Source: Miscanthus floridulus
Lineage: Eukaryota > Streptophyta > Magnoliopsida > Poales > Poaceae
Direction: 5' to 3'
NCBI RefSeq assembly: GCF_019320115.1
Contig: NC_089593.1
Coordinates: 12,159,823-12,223,822 of the forward strand
DNA length: 64,000 nucleotides
The translations under genes were made by a program, and so were the position numbers. This document shows, one piece after another, positions 1-9,325 of this stretch. Numbering within the stretch: the first letter of the stretch is position 1; each line of letters begins with the position of its first letter. The notes beneath the pieces are model-generated. The model saw nothing but the letters and a program-made list of their open reading frames with translations, made no database searches and was not told the origin of the DNA.

Positions 1-153
1 GAGGCCGCTCCGCGTCTCGCTCCTCCTCGGGCTCTTCCTCCCACTCGCCGTCCCACTCCATCTCCTCCGGCTCCGTCTCGTCCCGCTCCCGGTCGCGCTC
101 CCGCTCCTTCTCGTCGTCGTCCTCGTAGGCCCGGGGCCGCTCCCCTCCTCCGG
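1..153 (-). CDS. Partial exon, charged Glu/Arg/Asp-rich protein (unidentified)
   Basis: On the minus strand one frame is open from about 153 to the window edge and reads as a highly charged, low-complexity stretch (runs such as YEDDDEKERERDRERD, then EMEWDGEWEEEPEEE). An AG (minus strand) sits just before position 153 and could be a splice acceptor, which would make this an internal exon. The strong third-position GC fits a grass exon. I do not recognise the protein; acidic-basic mixed stretches occur in many nuclear and plastid nucleic-acid proteins. It may be a gene fragment carried by the same mobile DNA that ends at 3608. The downstream part lies outside the window. Confidence 0.3.
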
Positions 154-313
154 CTAAGCGCAGGTCCAATTAGAATTAGAAAATAGAAGAAAATAGAATA
201 TATATATATACATGTACAAAGTTGCTAAAAAACTAACGAGGGATTTAAAATTATGAAAGTAAAAAAAGAAATAGAACTCATCAAAACAAAAATAAATTGG
301 ATACAAATACACG

Positions 314-440
314 CCCTGTTCGCTTGGTCGTAAATGATCGTAAATTTCCAGCCAGAACAATATTTTTCTCTCACTCCAAACCTAGCCAGCAGTAATAATC
401 CACGATCGTATACGATCGTTTCAGCCTCAGCCGAACAGGC
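314..440. mobile_element. Small terminal-inverted-repeat element (MITE)
   Basis: The ends are inverted: CCTGTTCGCTTGG at the left and CGAACAGG near the right. The interior carries the tract TATTTTTCTCTCAC that recurs in related copies near 37.4 kb and 48.6 kb. No convincing target-site duplication is seen. Non-coding. Confidence 0.5.
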
Positions 441-929
441 TGACAAATGCTTCAAAAAAATCCCATATATTGAAACGAAAAATCAAAAAAACAAATGAAT
501 TTATATACAACAAAAATTTCGGATACAAGCATAAAAAATGTTGGTTTCAAATAAACATAGAAATACTAGGATAAGATGATAACGACAAGCAAAATAGAAA
601 ATAGCAAAAAAAATACAAATATCTTGTTAACTAGTAAAAGAAAAAGATAAGTTGAATCCAACTACTTCTGGAACAAGCCACCAAGCCAGCTCCAATTTCT
701 ACCAAAAAAAAGGTCCAAAAGAAGAGTCCTCATCTGGCCGTCCGTTTAAACGCGGGACGACATCGATCGACAGCCGAACCACAAAACCACCAAAACCCAA
801 CTCCAACCCTTCTCCGCTTCCCCTCCTCGCTTCCTTCCTCCCCGCGCCACCGCCCCCCTCGAACCCGAAAGGAACCCTAACCCTAGCCGCCTCCAGGAGG
901 CAGCTAGGAGAGAGATCGGAGCACCAGCC

Positions 930-1294
930 ATGGCGGAGCACGACCTCACGGCGCTGATGGCAGCGTAGCTGGACCGGCACCTGATGTTCCCACTGCTGGA
1001 TTTCCTCGAGGAGCGGCAGCTCTACTCAGGAGCCCGAGTTCCTGGAGGCCAAGATCCGCCTCCTCAGCGGCACCAACATGGTCGACTATGCCATGGACAT
1101 GCACAAGTCCCTCCACGGCATCGACGACGTCCCCGAGGACATGGTCAAGCGCCGCGCCGAGGTCGTCTCCAGGCTCAGGTCGCTCGAAGGAGGCCGCCGC
1201 CCTGCTCGTCGCCTTCCTCCAGAACCCGTAGCTCGTGTAGGAGCTCAGGCCCGACAAACAGTACAACATCCACATGCTCCAGGAGCGGTACCAG
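930..1294 (+). pseudogene. eIF3e (eIF3 subunit E / INT6) first exon, pseudogene fragment
   Basis: Translation from the ATG at 930 starts MAEHDLTALMAA and continues, with frame changes, through LDRHLMFPLLDFLEERQLY, NMVDYAMDMHKSLHG and QYNIHMLQERYQ. This is the conserved N terminus of plant eIF3e, a subunit of the translation initiation factor 3 complex. The exon ends at a GT donor (1295), as expected for a first exon. It cannot be functional: TAG stops lie at 966-968, 1229-1231 and 1238-1240, and at least two indels occur (near 1024-1030 and near 1188). The two later TAGs stand where the family has Gln, so each is one C-to-T change in CAG. No further eIF3e exon follows; the next recognisable coding pieces come from a different gene. 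It probably came in as a captured fragment. Confidence 0.85.
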
Positions 1295-2229
1295 GTCCGT
1301 TTTTCTCCCCCCCCCCCTCCGCTTCTGCCTCGTTTTCATTTAGTTGTATTGGTGTAATTCCGTGTTTTGGAGCGTCGTCAGAAGTGGTTGTGAAATTAGG
1401 AGTTTGTGTGTCATTAAACAGCCTGAAACTGGTTTGCTCATACAGTGAAGCAATCTTCCGGGCTACGTGATTTACTGCTGCTACATGTGGTTACATATAA
1501 TTAGCATATGATGATTTAGTTCTAGTTCTGCACTATTTTGTGAGGAATCTTGAATTAGTGGAATGCTGACTTTTGCTCCTGTATTATGGATCAGATAAGT
1601 AGATTGTGAGATGTGTTTTATTTTGTAGTATGCATAATTCAGTATGTTATATGTATAGGTGTCCTAAAATCTAGACATGTGTAGTTCTTCCTAGTATTAT
1701 AGTTGGTTCCCTTGTATCTTTTAGTCAAAGTGCTTGATAATTGATGCTAGTTCAGGTCTATGTTCTTTCTACTCTTCAGTAAGGGACAATTCAGAGTCGA
1801 GTTTTCTCTTCTGGATAAAAAGGCATTGTAGAGAAAGCACAAGGCATAATAACTAAGATCAAAATTCAGATGAAACGATGAAGCTGTGCCCTTTTATTGT
1901 TGTGTAGGCTGTTCTGAGCTAAACGCCAATACACTGACCAATCCTTGTTTATTGATAATTATATATATTTATAGCGTGTTGTTTCACTTGTTACTTGCCT
2001 ATCATTTTTTATCTTGTATATATGAAGTAATTGTCGTTTGTCAAATATGATGCTGTATATGGGCTAATGATACAAAGGATCTTCAATTCTTATTATATTG
2101 GAAGCTGCAGCTCCACATGTTACTAAGAAAATGTCATAGCAGCATTGATCAAACTTTTGACATATTAAACGAAAGATCCAATAAACACTTACAATATAAT
2201 AAGGATCTTCAATTTCTTGTGTCTCTTAG

Positions 2230-2865
2230 TTTGACCCAGCAAAACTGAAGAAACTTCGCCCAAGTTTCAAGGAGAATGGTGGTACCGTTACAGCTGGAAA
2301 TGCTTCTAGTATAAGTCCTTTTAAGTTTATCTTCAGTTGTATTATAATTCTTGTGATTAGCTATGATGATAGTTAACTTCTTTCTTTACATTATGCTTGC
2401 ATTTTGTTATTTTTGTTGCTGTCCCGTGCATACCATATTTGACTTGTGTTTGTTCTTATGAATTGGCACTCCTATTATGTTTTAGGGGCTTGGTATGCTC
2501 TAATTTGTTAAATAGATTGTAACTTTTGTTCTTGTAAATGATTTATTATCACATAAGAAAGTAAAGAAGTGTTTGTAATGTCTTATGCCCATTCAAAGCA
2601 AAATCAGTCTATGTGTATAATTTCTTCTTGGTTGTCTTCAAAATTCTTTGATCTCACTTTGCACTTGCTATTTTTCCATTGACTGGTACTGTCCATTGTG
2701 TACTGCCTACTATCCGCTTGTGTAGCTACAATTGATCATATCTAATTTGCTTTTATATGGATCAGTGATGGGGCTGCTGCATTAGTTTTGTTGAGTGGGC
2801 AGAAGGCTCAAGAGCTTGGCCTGCAAGTCCTTGCAAGGATCAGAGGATATGCAGATGCAGCTCAA
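2230..2865 (+). pseudogene. Acetyl-CoA C-acetyltransferase (thiolase), two-exon fragment
   Basis: Two exon-like blocks on the plus strand encode consecutive parts of cytosolic acetoacetyl-CoA thiolase, the first enzyme of the mevalonate pathway. Block 2230-2315 reads FDPAKLKKLRPSFKENGG then TVTAGNASSI. Block 2766-2865 reads DGAAALVLVSGQKAQELGLQ then VLARIRGYADAAQ. Splice AGs precede both blocks and a GTAAG donor follows the second. The first block's donor looks damaged: phase needs the exon to end ATAAG, but the next bases are TCC, so one G of an AG|GT junction seems lost and the remaining GT shifts the frame. The N-terminal half with the active-site Cys and the C-terminal His/Cys region are absent. 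With the eIF3e fragment upstream in the same orientation this looks like a chimera of captured gene pieces. Confidence 0.85.
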
Positions 2866-3036
2866 GTAAGCTACAGTAACAGTTATCATAGCGTTTGCCA
2901 TGAAGGGTAAAAGATCTTTACTAGTATATTGCTAGTGTTCTGTTAGTGAATTTTCAGTGTGTAAATAGGAACTTAGGTAACCCTGCAAATCCAAGCTTTG
3001 ACATTGATACTTGACTCACAGATTATGAAAACTGTA

Positions 3037-3102
3037 TCCATAAGTTCATATTTGAAAAGAATCCATAAGTTCATATTTGAAAAGAATCCATAAGTTCATA
3101 TG
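3037..3102. repeat. 25-bp tandem repeat, about 2.6 copies
   Basis: The unit TCCATAAGTTCATATTTGAA plus AAGAA is repeated head to tail, with a partial third copy. It lies just inside the CACTA subterminal region and has no coding content. Confidence 0.8.
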
Positions 3103-3299
3103 CAGTCTATGTTATAATGATGGACTTCATAATGGACTATGTTGTAACGATGGACTTTTGTGAATTATGACTTGTGATGATGTTTTAAATAATGGTCTTG
3201 TGTTTGTGGATGTATATATGTATATTTGTGGCGGTCAGATTTGAATTTGAATTATATATATATATATGGTCAGATTTGAATTTGAATTTTTTTTGCTGG

Positions 3300-3608
3300 A
3301 AAATCCACTATAGGGGCGGTTCTTGATTGAACCGCCCTTACAAATACACACAGCAGGGGCGGCTGGTGATACAGCCGCCCTTACAGAAGTCCACTATAGG
3401 GGCGGCTGATATCACCAGCCGCCCCTACAGAGGTCACTGTAGGGGCGGCTAAAAACACCAGCCGCCCTTACAGAGGGAACTGTAGGGGCGGTCAGGAAAC
3501 CGATCCTACAGAGGCACCCTCTGTAGGAACACCCTAGGAGGGGCGGCTGGCGCAGCCGCCCCTACAGAGGCTCTAGAGCCGCCCCTACAGTTAATTTCTG
3601 TAGTAGTG
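3300..3608 (-). mobile_element. CACTA transposon, terminal and subterminal repeat region (right end)
   Basis: Read on the minus strand the boundary at 3608 begins CACTACTACAGAAATTAAC, the En/Spm-type CACTA terminus. Inward of it lie many direct and inverted copies of GGGGCGGCT / AGCCGCCCC spaced by 15-40 bp, the usual transposase-binding subterminal array. The element therefore extends leftward from 3608. I find no matching CACTACTACAG end on the plus strand between 1 and 3300, so the other end should lie before the window. The eIF3e and thiolase fragments would then be inside the element. CACTA elements of sorghum and its relatives are known to carry host gene fragments. Confidence 0.8.
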
Positions 3609-4026
3609 CATGGGTGGGGTGCGAAGGGAAGGGGATTGCAGAGCATGGTGGCGTATAACCATCACAACAGTAACAGCGGTGACGGCGGCGCTCTAGGGCT
3701 TTGACGGCTCAGGGAGGAGGCAACCTCCATACTAGGGATTGAGGAGGCAAACACGAGTTGGGTCGTGGAAGAGCGCCAGAGAAAGAAGAAAATTGGCAGC
3801 AATGGGTACACCAGGCAGGTAATAAACCGGTGGAAAAATCTCAGGTGGGTGACCGAAGGAAATGGCTGACACACATGTATACAGACGTGTTTCTGACCGG
3901 GTCCAGTTGTCGGTTCACATTGGAAGATTTAGATGTGTTAGGTCAGATTTTATAGTATGCATCTAAGAGATAAGAATTTAAGCGGGTAGGAGACATTAGG
4001 GTGAGAGACTATTTTGAATTCCTTTG

Positions 4027-6024
4027 TGAAAGCCCTAGTTTGGTTTTAGATAATTGATGAAACCTATGCACTAACCTTTGTCATGAGTTATGATATGAGC
4101 TAGGTTGGTGCAATCCAAGTATGGAGCATGGTGGCACTCAAGAGATGGTGATGATCACATGAAATCATGAGATGGCCACATGTGACGATGATCAAGTGCT
4201 CAACTTAGAAAAGAAGAAAGAGAAAAACAAAATCCTATGGAGATCAAGGCAAAGATATAAATAGGGGTTTTGTTTTGGTGATCAAGACACTATAGAGAGT
4301 ATGATCATATTTAGGGTAGATGGCCATACTATTAAGAGGGGTTCTGAACTAGACAATTCGGTCATCTAGTGCCACTAGGTGTTGGACTTCATGCATTGCA
4401 TTTAGGCCTAGTGCACTTCAGAGAGCAAGCGAAAATATTTATCGAAAATGTTTTGAGAAATGCTAACATGGCTCTAACATGTTTTGAGAAAACACTTTGA
4501 GAGTTAGCATCGCTTGCGGGGAGTAGCCCGAGTTGACGTGGATCGAAATGCGAAAAAGTTTGCAACTTGGTGAGCTAGTGGAGATGCCTAGGTGGCACCA
4601 CCACCCTTTGTCCGGTGCATCGCCACCCCTGTGGCGGTGCCCGCCTAACCGTGGCCGAGAGAAGCAACTTCGAGGTGGTCACCGCCCTACCGGTGTACAC
4701 CGCCACTGGCACGGCGGTGCACCACCGTAGGGCATCCGGTGCCACCACCACTTTTTGGCAAAGAACAAAGTTAACCTCGGAGTCACCACCACGGTCACCG
4801 TCATGGTAACGGCGGTGCACCGCCCCTTTTCTCCAGAGATGAGCGCAAGCGAAGGGGGGCACCGCCATGGTCGCCGCCATGGGTGCGGCGGTGCACCGCC
4901 ATATTTTTCTAGAGAGTAGGGAAAACGGGGGGCTCAGCTGGGTGGTCACCGCCACCCTGTCTTGTGTCCCAACGGCTAGTTTATAGTCGTTGGTTTTCGA
5001 CAGTTGGGCAGGTCACCGCCATGTCCGGTGCTAGGCACCGCCCTGTCCGGTGACCTCGCAAAAACAGTTCCAAGGGGTACAACGACTCTATTTGCTTGTG
5101 TGGCTATAAATAGAGGGTGTGGCCAGCCTTGGCCACTCTCTTGGCACCTCTTACACTTGTGCACACCGTTTTGGAGCTGAGCAAACACAATCCAGTCACT
5201 TGCACACTTGATTTCATCATTTGAGTGAGATTGGTGAGCCTCTAGTGCATTGCATTGAGTTGCATCATCTTGTGGCACTAGTTGGGTGATTTGGGGTGCC
5301 TGTGAGCTTGTTACTCTTGGTGTTTGCCAACACCTATACGGCCCGGTGATTGAAGGATCGTTGAGCGGAGTTGGTGATTGTCTCTTACCTCGATCGATTG
5401 CTTGTGCGGGTTCTTGACCTTCTTCCGACGAAGAGCCAAAAGATACTTTATTGGATTACGTGTGTCATTGAGCTACCTCACTTATAGGTAGGTTTTTACG
5501 GTGTTCAATTGTGTAGATAAGGTTCGTGCAACACCTCTTAGCCGCCGAACAACCAAGTGTTGGTCGACACAACGGGGACTAGCGTATCGTCAAGCATGTG
5601 AACCTCAGGAGAAAAATCTTATCTCTTGTGTGATTGGATTTCTCCCGGTGATTGGTTGTCATCTTATTCTGATTGGTTCATTTCTTGACACGGCGGTATA
5701 ATCACCCTACTCACTCCTTTATATTCCTTGCAAATTGGATGTCAAGCTCTTTAGTGTAGTTAGTCTTTGAGAGCCCGTTAGTTTGGTTAGTGTGACTCTT
5801 TAGTTAGTCTTTGAGCGTACACTAGCTTTGTGAGTAGTGACTTAGTTTGTGTGTGTGCCTAGTGATCATAGCAACTAGAATTGTTGAAATAGGTGGGTTG
5901 CAACCCTTGTAGAGATAGAATAAAATTCCATTACGCCGTTTGTTGTACTAATCAATCGCTCTAGTGAGTTTATAGAATTTTAAATAGGCTATTTACCTCA
6001 CCCTAGCCATATTAAGACCTTTGA
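4027..6024. mobile_element. Solo LTR, about 2.0 kb, with 5-bp target duplication
   Basis: The sequence begins TGAAAGCCCTAG and ends GACCTTTGA; the ends match as TGAAAG/CTTTCA with one changed base. CTTTG flanks it on both sides (4022-4026 and 6025-6029). In copy B the corresponding position is uninterrupted, which confirms an insertion. The interior has GC-rich repeats of the GGTGCACCGCC type and a TATA box, but no gag-pol, so it is a solo LTR left by LTR-LTR recombination. Small ORFs inside are not genes. Confidence 0.85.
5104..5113 (+). promoter_or_regulatory. TATA box of the solo LTR
   Basis: CTATAAATAG lies in the second half of the LTR, where the U3/R boundary of a plant LTR is expected, followed within about 40 bp by a pyrimidine-rich start region. 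It would drive rightward transcription. Confidence 0.5.
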
Positions 6025-6195
6025 CTTTGCTCAGATGCAATTACAAAATATATGTTGAGCGAAGAAAGGACACACATCTCTACGAATAAATAATACTGCA
6101 TCCAAATGTGATCCTTTTTTTATCGTGCTAATTAATAGCATAGTTGTTCTCGCTTGTTGCATACAAACGGTCCACACGGTGTAGCCTACTTTGCA

Positions 6196-6774
6196 TCACG
6201 ATTGAGGAGATGGCACTAGTGAGCATTTGGGCTTGCACGTGACACAGTTGGTCCTGCACTCTCGCAATGTCGAGTGGCAATACTCTTTCTGAGAATCATT
6301 CGGACAGCAGCAGCAGGAGTTCCCCTTCACCGGTTCAAAGTAAAAGCACCACACGGTGACGCAAAAGTTGAGGACAGCCTTTCTCTCATCAGATGATGTG
6401 GAGTTGATGGGAGCGGTCAGTGGCGGATGCACGATGCGGGATAAGAGGGGGCTAAAACAATGAAGATGTTGATTTGCATAAAGATTTAATGGTGAAATCA
6501 ATCGTTTGCTACAGTGATTAGGCTTGAAATCAAGAAATTAGGGGGGCTAGAGCCCCCCAGCCCCCCCCCCCCCCCCCTGGATCCGCCGCTGGGAGCGGTG
6601 ATAGAACTCTTGGAATCCATCAGTATTTAAAAAAAAAACGAAGATCAATGTATAATAGAAGCAGCAACAATCGTCACATATATATAAATTAAATTCAACA
6701 ATACAAAGGAGTACTTACATTGCGAAAAGCAAAGCGCACAAGAACAAGGTCATCATCATGCTATTGCGCCTCAT
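6196..6774 (-). pseudogene. MEG/ESF1-like cysteine-rich secreted peptide, copy A, damaged
   Basis: Minus-strand two-exon gene. Exon 1 (6774-6719) starts MRRNSMMMTLFLCALLFA, a signal peptide, and ends at a GTAAGT donor. Exon 2 (about 6623-6196) encodes the mature part with the motif CCCCPNDSQKEYCHSTLREC, then a further RTNC and CKPKC, ending at TGA 6196-6198. The spacing of CC, YxSTLxEC and xxC matches maize MEG1 and ESF1-type peptides, which are secreted and act around endosperm transfer cells and embryo. Copy A lacks 20 bp in exon 1 relative to copy B, which shifts the splice phase, and lacks the stretch holding copy B's splice acceptor. A hAT MITE (6418-6591) also splits exon 2. The cysteine core itself is intact. 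Family call from the cysteine pattern; likely non-functional. Confidence 0.65.
6418..6591. mobile_element. hAT-type MITE, 174 bp, 8-bp target duplication
   Basis: The ends are CAGTGGCGGATGC and GGATCCGCCGCTG (inverted). The target duplication GGAGCGGT is exact at 6410-6417 and 6592-6599. It contains a poly-C/G tract near 6561-6577. It interrupts exon 2 of MEG-like copy A; copy B has no insertion here. Confidence 0.9.
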
Positions 6775-6892
6775 GTTAGATGCGATCCGAAAGTCAAGGC
6801 CGGAAATGATGAGCAACGAGGAGGGAGATCACAGAATGGACTTGAACGATGTCAGGATGAGGAGAAGTTCCTGGCCTCGATCACCTCACCCT

Positions 6893-6902
6893 TATATATA
6901 TG
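6893..6902 (-). promoter_or_regulatory. TATA box of MEG-like copy A
   Basis: On the minus strand CCATATATATAAGGG lies about 120 bp upstream of the ATG at 6774. Copy B has the equivalent CCATATATATTTC, so the promoter region was duplicated with the gene. Confidence 0.5.
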
Positions 6903-7050
6903 GTAGAAGGCACAGATTGACAGCTGCTATGCGCAAGTAACAGCTTTTTGTAACGCTAGGAGCACGATTTGATTATTTACCGTTTAGTAGTTAGCTTGTT
7001 TGGATTGGATCTATTAGCTGTTAGTAGTTAGCTAACTAATAGGTCACAAC

Positions 7051-7769
7051 TAATATTAGCTACTATAGCTAGTTTAATTGGTCCAAATAGTGAAATAGTT
7101 ATTAGTTAGGTATTTAGCTTCTTGAACTTTCAACTTAATCCGATTTACCCTATCTAACTAACTGGCGCCACATTAGCAAAAGCACCCTCAAAACCACTAG
7201 GGTGCAATAGTGAACGGTTTTCAAAAGTTTAGGGGAGGAGGAGGTTTTAAAAAAATACTAGTTTTACATATCAGTAGAAAACCTGAAGACTGCGATAGTT
7301 GCGGAAGGTAAATTGAACTTCTTTCTTTATTTTAGCCTTGTCATTTTGGCCCACGCGAACCAGACATATGGGCCCGATAGAATAGAAGGCATATGAGAAG
7401 TGGACCACCGCGGGCTGCAGCTGTATGGGTTTTTTTTTCTGGCTTAACCACCACTTTCGAAGATCGCATCTCTCATGATCATCATGGATTTGTGCATCTA
7501 ATTTAGCCCGCATCTTGTTGCACGAAACGACTTGTAGCTCCACTTCTAGCTCTTGTTTCTAATTAAGAATGTAACTGAACGAAACCGACTTCTTGCACGT
7601 ACATCTTTCATGAGTGGGAGGACCTAGAATATAAACTTAGCATATGCCTAATAAAAACGTATCGCGTTCAAGATATGGTATAATATAAAATATTATCTGA
7701 ATCTAGCATAAGTTAGCACCAGTCAAGCACAAGAATGATTTAGAGACCGGGGTACTCAAGGATGTTAGA
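7051..7769. other. Spacer between the duplicated copies
   Basis: About 700 bp without a supported gene. The start (7000-7110) is rich in TTAGTAGTTAGC/AGCTAACTAAT inverted blocks and may be a decayed MITE. The rest shows no coding signal that I trust. Confidence 0.4.
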
Positions 7770-8215
7770 CTCTTTTTTTGTATAACCATTGCAGCAGGTG
7801 GTGGCGGCACACTAGGGCTTCGGTTGCTCAAAGATTTTTTTTTTAGATGTGTCAGGTCCATTTGTCGGTTCACGCCCGAAGATTTAGATGTGTCAGGTCA
7901 GATTTTTTTTAAGGGGAATCAGGTCATATTTTATAGTATATCTAAGGGATAAGAATTTAGAAGGGTAGAGGCATTAGGGTGAGAGGCTATTTTCAAATCA
8001 TCTGCTCTTTTGTAGATGTAACTACGAAAGAGACGTTGAGAAAAGAAAGGATGACACACATCTCTACAAATAAATAATAAAATACTTCATCCAAATCCAT
8101 CTTTTTTTATCATTCTACTTATTAGCATAGTTAAATACAACATACTTATTACATAGTCGTTGTTCTCGCTTCGTATTGCATATACAACGGTCCACACGGT
8201 GGGGTCTACTTTGCG

Positions 8216-9032
8216 TCACGATTAAGGAGATAGCGGTGGTGGGCATTTGGGGTTGCATGTCGCACAGTTGGACCTGCACTCTCGCAATGTCAAGTGGCAA
8301 TACTCTCTCTCTGAATCAAATGGACAGCAGCAGCAGGGCGTCCCCTTTCACCGGATCGAAGTAAAAGCACCACACGGCGCTGCAAAAGTTGAGGACAGAC
8401 TTTCTCTTTTCTCTCATCTGATGATGTGGAGTTGATGGGAGCGGTGAGGGCTTCCCCAATGCTCCACGCTGACGTGCTGCCCCATCTTCCACGTCCTCGC
8501 CAAGCTGATATGTCACAGGCAGTGGTGGTCTCGCAGGGTGTGATAGACTCCTGCAGAAGAATCTATGGCTTCGTCAGACAAAAGAACAGGGCAACACTTG
8601 AGGAGTGCGTTGGGGGTAAGGAAGCCACTCCATCACCTTGCTTTCTAGCCGACGAAAGCAAACAGAGGATGGCTGCCTGCGCTGGGAGAATCTTTGTGAC
8701 ACTGTTGTCCTCAACTCACGAATGGCTACGAGGAGTACACCTTTTTTTTAGGCTAACATTTGCTACCGCCTCCGTTGGGCGTGCCCTGATAGAACCCTTG
8801 GAATCCATCAGTTCATGACAGCCTACGACAGTATTTTTAGAAATCGAAGATCATTAATAATAATAGAAGCAGCAGCAACGGGCAACATGCTCACCATCAT
8901 ATTGTTCCTCATTATATATATACAAAATAAATTCAACAATACAAAGGAGTACTTACATTGTGCTTGCATTGCTAGGGCTCCGAAAAGCATAGCGACCAGG
9001 AACATGGTCATCATCATGCTATTGTGCCTCAT
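8216..9032 (-). pseudogene. MEG/ESF1-like cysteine-rich secreted peptide, copy B, pseudogene
   Basis: Minus strand. Exon 1 (9032-8957) is complete: MRHNSMMMTMFLVAMLF followed by GALAMQAQ, a good signal peptide ending at a GTAAGT donor in phase 1. Exon 2 begins at 8822 after GTCGTAG and restores the frame as CCHELMDSK. It is then interrupted by a 339-bp MITE (8448-8786). Past that, one extra base before the CTGCTGCTGCTG run (copy A has none) shifts the frame, and TGA follows within a few codons, before the second half of the cysteine motif. The tail would align with copy A down to TGA 8216-8218. So copy B keeps the better signal peptide and splice sites, whereas copy A keeps the better cysteine core. 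Confidence 0.65.
8448..8786. mobile_element. MITE, 339 bp, 3-bp target duplication TGA
   Basis: The ends are GGGCTTCCCCAATG and CGTTGGGCGTGCCC (imperfect inverted repeats), flanked by TGA at 8445-8447 and 8787-8789. The same site in copy A reads GCGGTGATAGAAC without an insert, so the boundaries are supported independently. The 3-bp duplication and GC-rich ends suggest a PIF/Harbinger (Tourist-like) element. The 130-aa ORF spanning it is not a gene. Confidence 0.8.
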
Positions 9033-9237
9033 GTTAGATCCGAAAGTCAAGGCCGGAAATGAGCAACGAGGAACGGACTTGAACGATGAGGAGAAATATA
9101 TATGGTAGAACGTGCTGCATGCCCGCCACAGATTGAAGCTGCTATGCGCGAGCAATAGCTTTTTGTAACGCTAGGAGCATGCTTTGATTATTTGCCGTTT
9201 AATAGTTAGCTTGTTTTGGATTGTATCTATTAGCTGC

Positions 9238-9325
9238 TACTCCCTCCGTCCCTAAATAAATCAATTTCTAGAATACGTGCAAGTCAAACTAAGTTTGATT
9301 ATGACTAACGTTATAGGAGAGAGTA
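9238..9325. mobile_element. Stowaway-like MITE fragment
   Basis: TACTCCCTCCGTCCCTAAAT is the classic Stowaway (Tc1/mariner) terminus. It abuts the end of copy B. The opposite end is not clear. Confidence 0.6.

Larger units (their letters stand above)
3650..7050. repeat. Tandem duplication, copy A (carries MEG-like pseudogene A)
   Basis: Copy A aligns with copy B (7770-9240). Shared blocks include the GTATAACCAT region, the AGATTTAGATGTGT region, the whole MEG-like gene with its promoter, and upstream sequence to AGCTTGTTTGGATTG. Copy A is longer because it holds a 2-kb solo LTR (4027-6024) and a hAT MITE (6418-6591), both absent from copy B. Copy B carries a MITE absent here. The copies differ by many substitutions, so the duplication is not recent. 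Confidence 0.85.
7770..9240. repeat. Tandem duplication, copy B (carries MEG-like pseudogene B)
   Basis: Direct repeat of copy A (3650-7050). The alignable part ends at about 9237, where a Stowaway-like fragment begins. The sequence just left of copy B (AGAGACCGGGGTACTCAAGG, near 7743) recurs at about 9475-9510 with small changes, followed by the same T-rich run. A third, nearly lost copy may therefore have started there. Confidence 0.8.

Noticed and set aside
4575..4955. Minus-strand ORF of 126 aa
   Set aside because: It lies inside the solo LTR in GGTGCACCGCC repeats.
8426..8818. Plus-strand ORF of 130 aa
   Set aside because: It coincides with the 339-bp MITE; the paralogous copy lacks the whole segment.
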